26,738 nucleotides of DNA from DASULK01 sp036381835 (GTDB lineage Bacteria > Actinomycetota > Actinomycetes > Mycobacteriales > Micromonosporaceae): positions 1-26,738 of the forward strand of contig DASVCA010000035.1 in assembly GCA_036381835.1 (NCBI GenBank), in the 5' to 3' direction. Below, in pieces: positions 15,166 to 21,865 of this stretch. Numbering within the stretch: the first letter of the stretch is position 1; each line of letters opens with the position of its first letter. The notes beneath the pieces are model-generated. The model did not search any database and was not told the DNA's origin. It saw only the letters and a program-made list of their open reading frames with translations. A program made the position numbers and the translations under genes.

Positions 15166-16364
15166 TCATCGCCCATACTACGCCGCGACGGCGGATCATC
15201 ATCCGCGCCGGGCCGGTTCGGCGCGGGCGTCTGCCGCGCCGTGCTCCACCGTCGAGCCAATCGGGCGGACAGGCCACGCAGGCCTTCCGCCGGACGCGTC
15301 ATCGCCGCCCGCCGTCCCTCCTCGCCACCGCCGAAATAGTCGATCAGGCTGTGCGCCTCGGTCACCCCGGCCCCCGTTGCCTCGTCGGCCGCCACCCCGA
15401 CCCGGCCGGCGACGACCAGGCAGGGCAGGTCCCGCCGCCGTGCCGCGCCGGCCACCCCGGCGACGACCTTGCCCCGCAGCGACTGCCGGTCGAACGATCC
15501 CTCCCCGGTGATCACCAGGTCCGTCGCGTCGAGTGCGTCGTCGAGTCCGGTCAACCGGCGGACCAGCGCCATCCCGGATTCGCACCGTCCCCCGACGGCG
15601 AGGAGCGCCGCGGCGATGCCGCCCGCGGCACCGCTGCCGGGCCTGGCGGCCAGTCCGGCCGGGCAGGTCGGGAGCGCTTCCAGCACCGCCGCGAATCGGG
15701 TCAGGGCGGCGTCGAGGCGTACCACGTCCGCCGGCGCGGCACCCTTCTGGGGACCGAAGACCGTCGCCGCCCCGTGCGGCCCGGTCAGCGGATTGTCGAC
15801 GTCGACCGCCGCGATGAGCGCCACGTCCCGCAGCCGGGGCGGACCGTCGAGCCCGGCGACGGCGGCGAGCGGACCTCCCCCGTACGGTAGGGCGTAGCCG
15901 GCGGCGTCGAGCGGGACCGCACCGAGTGCGGCGAGCATGCCCGCCCCGCCGTCGATGGTGGCCGTTCCGCCCAGCCCGACCACGATCCGCCGAACCCCGG
16001 TCTCGACCGCCGCCGCGATCAGCAGGCCGAGGCCGTACGACGTGGTCGCCGTCGGGTCCCGTTCGTCCTCGGCCAGCAAGTGCAGGCCACATGCCTGGGC
16101 GCTCTCCAGATACACGGTATCGCCGACGATGAGGAGCTCGCCGGTGGTCGGCCGACCGAGCGGATCGGTGGTCGCCACCGCGAGGCGCCGGCCGCCGAGC
16201 GCGGTGGCCAGAACGTCCAGGAAGCCGGGTCCGCCGTCGGAGAGGGGGCGCAGCACGCACCGGTCGTCGGCGGCTGCCGCGCCCCAGCCGTCCCGGATCG
16301 CTGCGGCCGCCTGCGGCGCGCTCAGGGTGCCGGCGAACTTGTCCGGACAGATCAGGACCCGCAC
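15156..16364 (-). CDS. Glycerate kinase, GarK/GlxK family
   Basis: This 402-aa enzyme phosphorylates D-glycerate using ATP. Family motifs are visible: PDKFAGTLSA at the N terminus, LRPLSDGGPGFLDVL (about residues 48-62), VGLGGTATIDGGAGML, the VDVDNPLTGPHGAATVFGPQKGA segment, and ITGEGSFDRQSLRGKV near the C terminus. The GTG at 16364 starts at RVLICPDKF and has a CACTGT box exactly 6 bases upstream, so a leaderless message is possible; a TTG at 16391 would add nine unlikely residues. The last 40 residues are Arg/Pro-rich and probably disordered. It lies divergent from nadA and upstream of erpA, the same relative placement as the glycerate kinase/HesB pair in mycobacteria. Confidence 0.92.
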   Translation of the reverse strand: MRVLICPDKFAGTLSAPQAAAAIRDGWGAAAADDRCVLRPLSDGGPGFLDVLATALGGRRLAVATTDPLGRPTTGELLIVGDTVYLESAQACGLHLLAEDERDPTATTSYGLGLLIAAAVETGVRRIVVGLGGTATIDGGAGMLAALGAVPLDAAGYALPYGGGPLAAVAGLDGPPRLRDVALIAAVDVDNPLTGPHGAATVFGPQKGAAPADVVRLDAALTRFAAVLEALPTCPAGLAARPGSGAAGGIAAALLAVGGRCESGMALVRRLTGLDDALDATDLVITGEGSFDRQSLRGKVVAGVAGAARRRDLPCLVVAGRVGVAADEATGAGVTEAHSLIDYFGGGEEGRRAAMTRPAEGLRGLSARLARRWSTARQTPAPNRPGADDDPPSRRSMGDDWE

Positions 16365-16417
16365 GAACAGACAGTGTGGCAGCCCACACAACTCATCGAT
16401 GCGCCGTTGGTGCGACC

Positions 16418-17596
16418 ATGGGAGGCGTGACTTCGAGCTGGGTTGAACCGTCCCCTACCGCAACCGCCCTGCTGCTGCTCGGCCGGGGTGCCGATCCGTC
16501 CGCCGAACGAGGTGTGTCGTGTCCCGGGGAACTGCCCGAACCGAGCGATCCCGAGCTGGTCGCCAGGGCGGCGGCCGCGAAGGAACGGCTCGGCGGGCGG
16601 GTGTTCGTGCTGGGGCACCACTATCAGCGTGACGAGGTGATTCAGTTCGCCGACGTCACCGGCGACTCGTTCAAGCTGGCCCGGGAGGCGGCGGCGCGCC
16701 CGGAGGCGGAGTACATCGTCTTCTGCGGCGTGCACTTCATGGCGGAGAGCGCGGACATCCTCACCAGCGACGCCCAACGGGTGATCCTGCCCGATCTCGC
16801 CGCGGGTTGCTCGATGGCGGACATGGCGTCCCTGGCTCAGGTGGAGACCGCCTGGGAGCTGCTGGCCGATCTCGGTCTCGCCGAGGACACGGTGCCGGTC
16901 ACATACATGAACTCCTCCGCCGACATCAAGGGCTTCGTCGGGCGCAACGGCGGGGTGGTGTGCACCTCGTCGAACGCGAAGCGGGCCCTCGCCTGGGCCT
17001 TCGACCGTGGCCGGCGGGTGTTGTTCCTCCCCGACCAGCACCTGGGCCGCAACACCGCGGTTCGGGAGATGGGCTTCGGGTTGGACGACTGCGTGCTCTA
17101 CGACCCGCACAAGCCGAACGGGGGCCTGACCGCGCAGCAGCTGCGGGACGCGCGGATGATTCTGTGGCGCGGCCACTGTTCCGTGCACGGCCGCTTCACG
17201 CTGGACAGCGTCGAGGAGGTACGACAGCGGGTTCCGGGCGTCAACGTGCTGGTCCACCCGGAGTGCCGGCACGAGGTCGTGGCCGCGGCCGATCAGGTGG
17301 GCTCGACGGAGTACATCATCAGGACGATCGAGGCCGCGCCGGCCGGCTCCGCCTGGGCGGTGGGCACCGAGCTGAATCTGGTGCGGCGGCTGGCCCTGCG
17401 GCACCCGGACAAGCAGATCATGTTCCTGGATCGGACGGTCTGCTTCTGCTCGACGATGAACCGGATCGACCTGCCGCATCTGGTGTGGGCGCTTGAGGAG
17501 TTGGTCGCCGGTCGGGTGGTCAACCAGATCACGGTCGACCCGACGACCGCTCATCACGCCCGGCTCGCGCTGGACCAGATGCTCGCGCTGCCGTAG
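16418..17596 (+). CDS. nadA: Quinolinate synthase NadA
   Basis: This 392-aa enzyme condenses iminoaspartate with dihydroxyacetone phosphate to quinolinate, the first ring of NAD. Motifs include VLGHHYQRDEVIQFADVTGDS, FCGVHFMAESADIL, YMNSSADIKGF and FLPDQHLGRNT. The three [4Fe-4S] ligands are probably C131 (AGCSMADM), C283 (VHPEC) and C344 (CFCSTMNR). The start is uncertain: ATG 16418 has no clear ribosome binding site, and a GTG at 16427 has GGAGG only 1 base away, too close to use. Both give the same fold. The long form with an N-terminal extension of about 45 residues is normal for actinobacteria. nadB and nadC are not adjacent, so the rest of the pathway is elsewhere. Confidence 0.94.
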   Translation: MGGVTSSWVEPSPTATALLLLGRGADPSAERGVSCPGELPEPSDPELVARAAAAKERLGGRVFVLGHHYQRDEVIQFADVTGDSFKLAREAAARPEAEYIVFCGVHFMAESADILTSDAQRVILPDLAAGCSMADMASLAQVETAWELLADLGLAEDTVPVTYMNSSADIKGFVGRNGGVVCTSSNAKRALAWAFDRGRRVLFLPDQHLGRNTAVREMGFGLDDCVLYDPHKPNGGLTAQQLRDARMILWRGHCSVHGRFTLDSVEEVRQRVPGVNVLVHPECRHEVVAAADQVGSTEYIIRTIEAAPAGSAWAVGTELNLVRRLALRHPDKQIMFLDRTVCFCSTMNRIDLPHLVWALEELVAGRVVNQITVDPTTAHHARLALDQMLALP

Positions 17597-17819
17597 CCGC
17601 CGGCAAGCCGGTACGGAGCGACCCCGAATCGTCACTCACCGTATCGCACCGAGTCCGGTTCCTGCTTTCCTCTCCGATTCGGGCGGTCTGGGCGATGCCG
17701 ATCTCGTCACACAGCGCTATGCTGCCCCGGACGCGAACGGCCGATGCTCTTCGCCCTGGTTTGCTGGCTGGCCACCGGCGGTTCGGATCGGGCACATACC
17801 GACATGCGCGGAGGTTAGG

Positions 17820-19175
17820 TTGACCCACGACGTCCTGGTCGTGCACGGAGGAGCCCCGTTGCGCGGACAGATCCGGGTCCGCGGGGCGAAGAACCTGGTC
17901 TCCAAGGCGATGGTCGCGGCGTTGCTCGGTGATACGCCCAGCCGCCTGTTCGACGTGCCTCGTATCCGCGACGTGGAGGTGGTCCGCGGTCTGCTGGAGC
18001 TACACGGGGTCCGGGTCAGCGACGGCGACGAGGACGGCGAGCTGGTGCTCGACCCGGTAAGCGTGGAGAGCGCCAGCACCGACGAGATCAACGTGCACGC
18101 GGGGTCGAGCCGGATCCCGATCCTGTTCTGTGGTCCGCTGCTGCACCGTCTCGGTCATGCCTTCATCCCCGACCTCGGCGGCTGCCACATCGGCCCGCGG
18201 CCGATCGACTTCCACATGCAGGCGCTGCGGCAGTTCGGCGCGATGGTCGACAAGCGACCGGAGGGGCTGTACCTGACCGCACCGGACGGCCTGCGCGGGA
18301 CCAAGTTCGAGCTGCCCTACCCGAGCGTCGGCGCCACCGAGCAGGTGCTGCTCACCGCGGTCCTGGCCGACGGCGTGACCGAGTTGCGCAACGCGGCCAT
18401 CGAGCCGGAGATCATCGATCTGATCTGCGTCCTGCAGAAGATGGGCGCGATCATCACCGTACGCGACAACCGGGTGATCGAGATCCAGGGCGTGTCCCGA
18501 CTCGGCGGCTACGTCCACCGTCCGATACCCGACCGCATCGAGGCCGGCAGCTGGGCTGCCGCCGCGCTGGCCACCCATGGTGACATTGAGGTGATCGGCG
18601 CACGGCAGGCCGACATGATGACCTTCCTGAGCGTGTTCCGCTCGGTCGGCGGTGCGTACCAGGTCAACGACCCCCGGCCGCCGCGCAACGGCCGTCCGGG
18701 CAGCGAGGGAAGCATCCGCTTCTGGCATCCGGGCGGCGAACTGCAGGCGGTGGCGATCGAGACGGACGTGCACCCCGGGTTCATGACCGACTGGCAGCAG
18801 CCCATGGTGGTCGCACTGACCCAGGCCCGCGGGTTGTCGATCGTGCATGAGACGGTCTACGAGCAGCGGCTGGGTTACACCGCGGCGCTCAACAAGATGG
18901 GTGCGACGATCCAGGTCTACCGGGACTGCCTCGGCGGCACCCCCTGCCGGTTCGGGCGACGCAACTTCAAACACTCCGCGGTGATCGCCGGACCCAGCAA
19001 GCTGCACGGTTCGGAGCTGGAGATCCCGGATCTGCGCGCAGGCTTCAGCCACCTGATCGCGGCGCTCGCCGCGGAGGGCACCTCCAGGGTGTACGGGGTC
19101 GATCTGATCAACCGCGGTTACGAGGATTTCGAGGCCAAGCTGTCGGCGCTCGGCGCGCACATCGAACGTCCCTGA
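17820..19175 (+). CDS. murA: UDP-N-acetylglucosamine 1-carboxyvinyltransferase (MurA family)
   Basis: This 451-aa EPSP-synthase-fold enzyme should transfer enolpyruvate from PEP to UDP-GlcNAc, the first committed step of peptidoglycan precursor synthesis in the cytoplasm. Key MurA residues can be placed: the K24-N25 pair in RVRGAKN, the catalytic-loop cysteine C122 in GGCHIGPRPIDFH, R127 in the same loop, and the general-base aspartate D324 in GFMTDWQQP. The start is a TTG with GGAGG 5 bases upstream (17810-17814); upstream extensions of the frame lack a binding site. It is longer than E. coli MurA (419 aa), with an Arg/Gly-rich insertion near residues 285-300. It has no peptidoglycan neighbours, so a second murA elsewhere is possible. 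The 223-base gap before it contains TATGCT at 17718-17723 but no matching -35. Confidence 0.88.
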   Translation: MTHDVLVVHGGAPLRGQIRVRGAKNLVSKAMVAALLGDTPSRLFDVPRIRDVEVVRGLLELHGVRVSDGDEDGELVLDPVSVESASTDEINVHAGSSRIPILFCGPLLHRLGHAFIPDLGGCHIGPRPIDFHMQALRQFGAMVDKRPEGLYLTAPDGLRGTKFELPYPSVGATEQVLLTAVLADGVTELRNAAIEPEIIDLICVLQKMGAIITVRDNRVIEIQGVSRLGGYVHRPIPDRIEAGSWAAAALATHGDIEVIGARQADMMTFLSVFRSVGGAYQVNDPRPPRNGRPGSEGSIRFWHPGGELQAVAIETDVHPGFMTDWQQPMVVALTQARGLSIVHETVYEQRLGYTAALNKMGATIQVYRDCLGGTPCRFGRRNFKHSAVIAGPSKLHGSELEIPDLRAGFSHLIAALAAEGTSRVYGVDLINRGYEDFEAKLSALGAHIERP

Positions 19176-19246
19176 GGGGCTCCGACGACCGCCCCCCGTG
19201 TGGCGGATCGACGTACCGGGATATGCACCGCACCCCGCCGGTTGGC

Positions 19247-19252
19247 TACCCT
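19247..19252 (+). promoter_or_regulatory. Putative leaderless -10 box for the DUF3043 gene
   Basis: TACCCT matches TANNNT and ends exactly 6 bases before the GTG start at 19259, with no Shine-Dalgarno sequence between. This spacing is the signature of leaderless initiation in actinobacteria. Confidence 0.5.
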
Positions 19253-19258
19253 TCATGA

Positions 19259-19870
19259 GTGCCGTTGCCGTTCCGTCGCAAATCCACCGACCTCGTCGAG
19301 GACGCCGTCACCGAGGTGACGGCGGAGGAGAAGATTGCCGAGACCCGATCGCGCCGCCGTACGCCGAGCAAGCGAGAGCTCGGCAAGGCGACGCCGAAGC
19401 GTCCGCCGGCGAACCCGCGGATCGCCGCCAGCACGAAGCCCCTGACCAAGCAGGAGGCACGGGAGCAACGCCGACGGCTGCGCGCAGAGGCGGCCGAGGA
19501 GTACCGCCGGGAGGGCGGTCCCCGCGACCGTGGCCCGGAGCGGGCGCTGGTCCGTGACATCGTCGACTCCCGGCGCACCATCGGCACATGGTTCTTCGCC
19601 GGTGCCCTGATCGTGCTGATCGGAGCGAACCCGCAGGTCATGCCGCCGATCGTGGTGCTCGCCTCGGAGCTGGCCTGGGCCGCCCTCGGGATCGGCGTGA
19701 TCATCGACTCGGTGCTGATCAGCCGCCGGGTGAAGAAGCTGGTGCACCAGCGCTTCCCGAAGACGCAGGAGCGGATGGGGTCGCTGTACCTCTACGCGAT
19801 CATGCGGGCGATCACGTTCCGGCGGATGCGGGTACCGACTCCACGCGTCAAGATCGGCGACCCGGTCTGA
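19259..19870 (+). CDS. DUF3043 membrane protein of unknown function
   Basis: This 203-aa protein starts at GTG (MPLPFRRKSTDLVEDAVTEV). A highly charged cytoplasmic N-terminal half (residues 1-105, rich in Arg, Lys and Glu) is followed by two membrane helices (about 109-125 and 129-152). A basic C-terminal tail ends RRMRVPTPRVKIGD, a conserved end of the DUF3043 family. The family is widespread in actinobacteria, where members often lie near cobT/cobU genes, as this one does about 6 kb away, but its function is unknown. It converges with azlD across a 24-base gap with no visible terminator. Confidence 0.85.
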   Translation: MPLPFRRKSTDLVEDAVTEVTAEEKIAETRSRRRTPSKRELGKATPKRPPANPRIAASTKPLTKQEAREQRRRLRAEAAEEYRREGGPRDRGPERALVRDIVDSRRTIGTWFFAGALIVLIGANPQVMPPIVVLASELAWAALGIGVIIDSVLISRRVKKLVHQRFPKTQERMGSLYLYAIMRAITFRRMRVPTPRVKIGDPV

Positions 19871-19894
19871 AGCGGCCACGCACCGACCGACCGC

Positions 19895-20203
19895 TCAGGG
19901 CAGACCGAGCAGACGCAGCCCCGCCGCGGTCGCCGCGGCGGCGACGATCACCAGGGCGAACGGTGCCCGACGCCAGGCGAGGAAGACACCGACCAGCACC
20001 CCGGTCGGCCGGGCCACGCCGGCCAGGGCACCGCCGTCGAGCAACGCCGACGTCGCGGCCAGCGCGGCGAGCAGGGTTGCCGCTGCCATCGGCAGCAGCC
20101 GCTCCAGCCAGGACGGTAGGTTGAAGCGGTCCTGCAGGATCACCCCGGCGAGTCGGAGGGTGTACGTTCCGACCGCCAGCGCGAGGATCACGGCGATCAA
20201 CAT
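19895..20203 (-). CDS. azlD: AzlD-family branched-chain amino acid exporter, small subunit
   Basis: This 102-aa protein has about four hydrophobic helices and the AzlD N terminus LIAVILALAVGTYTLRLAG. The ATG at 20203 has GGGAGA upstream, and the first bases overlap the end of azlC by 7. AzlC and AzlD together form a two-component exporter for branched-chain amino acids and analogues. Length is normal for the family. Confidence 0.9.
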   Translation of the reverse strand: MLIAVILALAVGTYTLRLAGVILQDRFNLPSWLERLLPMAAATLLAALAATSALLDGGALAGVARPTGVLVGVFLAWRRAPFALVIVAAAATAAGLRLLGLP

Positions 20204-20952
20204 GGTGGTTCTCCCGTCTCCGACGGCCGATCGCGCGGCACAGGGTCGCACGCCTCGGCCGGCCTGCCGGGAGCCGGCCCGATGGTCGCCCGGTATGCCG
20301 GCAGAGTGAGGACGACGAGCCCGACCAGGGCGAGCAGGACGGGCAGGCCGGCCGGAAGGAACGGCGTGGCCAGGACCGTGACGAAAGCTCCCAGCAGGAC
20401 GACCGCCCGCGTCGACCGGTCCCGCAACGACGGCAGCACGAGCGCTAGCAGGCCGGCGGGGAAGGCCGCGTCCAAGCCGAGTGCTGCAGGGTCCCCGACC
20501 GCCCCGCCGAGCAGCACGCCCAGCACGGTACCGGCGTTCCAGCAGAGGAAGACGGCCGCGCCGGCGGACCAGAAGGCCCGGCGCCGTGCCGCACCGGGAG
20601 GCTGTGCGAGGGAGAAGGCGACCGCCTCATCGGTCATCAGGTGACTGCCGAGCAGTCGGTGCCAGCGTCGGTCGCCGAACGTTCCGGTGAGCGCCAGACC
20701 GAACGGCAGGTGTCGAGAATTGATCAGCAGCCCGCCGAGTACCGCAGCGACGGGGTTGCCCGCGCCGATCAGGCCGACGGCCATGAACTGGGCGCCGCCG
20801 GCGAAGACGATCGCGGACATCGCGACGGGCGCCCACGCGGGGAGGCCGGCGGCGGAGGCGATCGCACCGAACGAGGCACCCACACCGAGCATCGCCGCGC
20901 CGAGCGCCAGGAGATCTCGCGACGACGGGGCTGGCGGCGGCGGCGTAGGCAC
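20197..20952 (-). CDS. azlC: AzlC-family branched-chain amino acid exporter, large subunit
   Basis: This protein of about 251 aa has five or six membrane helices and the AzlC features GASFGAIASAAGLP, FAGGAQFMAVGLIGAG and INSRHLPFGLAL, then SHLMTDEAVA. The GTG at 20952 is preferred: a TATTCT box lies 4 bases upstream of it. A TTG at 20988 is in frame but would put an inverted repeat inside the coding region and has no binding site. The protein ends in an Arg/Glu/Pro-rich tail that overlaps azlD. It is divergent from the XRE-cupin regulator, a common arrangement for AzlCD export systems; the regulator probably senses an amino acid or analogue (inference). Confidence 0.9.
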   Translation of the reverse strand: MPTPPPPAPSSRDLLALGAAMLGVGASFGAIASAAGLPAWAPVAMSAIVFAGGAQFMAVGLIGAGNPVAAVLGGLLINSRHLPFGLALTGTFGDRRWHRLLGSHLMTDEAVAFSLAQPPGAARRRAFWSAGAAVFLCWNAGTVLGVLLGGAVGDPAALGLDAAFPAGLLALVLPSLRDRSTRAVVLLGAFVTVLATPFLPAGLPVLLALVGLVVLTLPAYRATIGPAPGRPAEACDPVPRDRPSETGEPPC

Positions 20953-20996
20953 GCTCAGAATACTGAGCACGCGAGAAGCGTTCGTCAAATCGAACG
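20953..20996. promoter_or_regulatory. Two inverted repeats between azlC and the XRE regulator
   Basis: Repeat 1 is GCTCAG-N4-CTGAGC at 20953-20968; repeat 2 is CGTTCG-N6-CGAACG at 20979-20996. Both are perfect 6-bp dyads filling most of the 53-base divergent gap, and repeat 1 contains the minus-strand TATTCT that may be the azlC -10 box. They are likely operators for the XRE-cupin protein. Confidence 0.55.
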
Positions 20997-21005
20997 GGAT
21001 GCCTT

Positions 21006-21572
21006 ATGAAGCGAACAGCCAGCGGCCCTTCTCCGCTGCCCGCCATCGCGGCGGCCGTCCGCCGGGAACGGACGCGCGCCGGCATGTCCCTGACCGAGCT
21101 GGCACGCCGTGCCGGAATCGCCAAGTCGACCCTTTCTCAGCTCGAGTCGGGTGACGGGAATCCCAGCGTGGAGACCCTGTGGTCGCTCGCGGTCGCGCTC
21201 GGCGTCCCGTTCAGTCGACTGCTCGGCCAACCCGCGCCCTCCGTGCGGGTGATCCGCGCCGGCGAGGGCTCACGAGTGTATGCCGAGCACGCCGAACTGG
21301 TCGCCACCCTGCTCTCCGCCAGCCCGCCGGGCGCCCGCCGGGATCTGTATCTGCTGGAACTGGAACCGGGTGCCGGCCGTACCGCCGATCCGCACCTGCC
21401 GGGCACCGTCGAGCACCTGATCGTCGCCGCCGGCCGGATGCGCACCGGGCCGGCCTCACACCTGGTCGAACTCGGCGCCGGCGACTACGTTTGCTTCGCC
21501 GCCGACGTCCGACACCGCTACGAGGCCGTCGAGTCGGGAACGGTCGCGGTGCTCCTGATGGAGCATCGGTAA
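21006..21572 (+). CDS. XRE-family regulator with C-terminal cupin domain
   Basis: This 188-aa protein joins an XRE helix-turn-helix (about residues 12-68; AVRRERTRAGMSLTELARRAG, then IAKSTLSQLESGDGNPSVETL) to a cupin_2 ligand domain (about 105-187, with PHLPGTVEHLIVAAG and the LGAGDYVCFAADVRHRYEAV strands). Such proteins repress or activate adjacent transport genes in response to a small molecule. Metal-binding cupin histidines are partly present: the canonical H-x-H pair is replaced by an isolated H in DPHLPGTVEH and by H in DVRHRYE. The gene is divergent from azlCD across the two inverted repeats, so it is the probable regulator of that exporter. Confidence 0.88.
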   Translation: MKRTASGPSPLPAIAAAVRRERTRAGMSLTELARRAGIAKSTLSQLESGDGNPSVETLWSLAVALGVPFSRLLGQPAPSVRVIRAGEGSRVYAEHAELVATLLSASPPGARRDLYLLELEPGAGRTADPHLPGTVEHLIVAAGRMRTGPASHLVELGAGDYVCFAADVRHRYEAVESGTVAVLLMEHR

Positions 21573-21660
21573 CGGACCGCCGCTGAGACGAAATCGGCGG
21601 CATTTAGTCGCATATATCCGGATTACGCCCCGGCATGGGTTCCGGAAATCGGGCAGCCCG

Positions 21661-21688
21661 GTAGCGACGACCAGGCAGACGTCGTTAC
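21661..21688 (+). terminator. Imperfect hairpin after the XRE regulator gene
   Basis: A 9-bp stem with one G-T pair (21661-21669 with 21680-21688) closes a 10-base loop, 88 bases beyond the regulator stop. A weaker 6-bp stem with a 12-base loop lies closer, at 21577-21600. The 293 bases from 21573 to 21865 otherwise hold a locally AT-richer patch (about 21601-21625, including CATATATCC) that may contain the promoter of the next gene. No other gene is visible there. Confidence 0.35.
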
Positions 21689-21865
21689 CCTCCAAGCGCG
21701 ACCCACGCCACAGCGGGCCGTTCCGCTCGTGGCTGTTGCAGCGACTCCAGTTTCGGCGAGGTGACAATCCGTGATCGAGCGACGCGCGTCGTGCCACCGG
21801 CCGCGTCAGGCGCTCGACAGCCTCCTCCGGCCGAACGACATCCAAGGCTTGCACTGGAGCCAGGC

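Noticed and set aside
17718..17723. TATGCT as the murA promoter
   Set aside because: No matching -35 box at 16-19 bases, so I do not list it as a promoter.
17493..17819. Upstream extension of the murA frame
   Set aside because: The frame overlaps the end of nadA, and GGAGG sits 5 bases before the TTG at 17820, which also begins the conserved MurA N terminus.
21761..21865. Upstream GTG start of the WG-repeat protein
   Set aside because: It has no spaced ribosome binding site, while the GTG at 21866 has GGAG at 6 bases.
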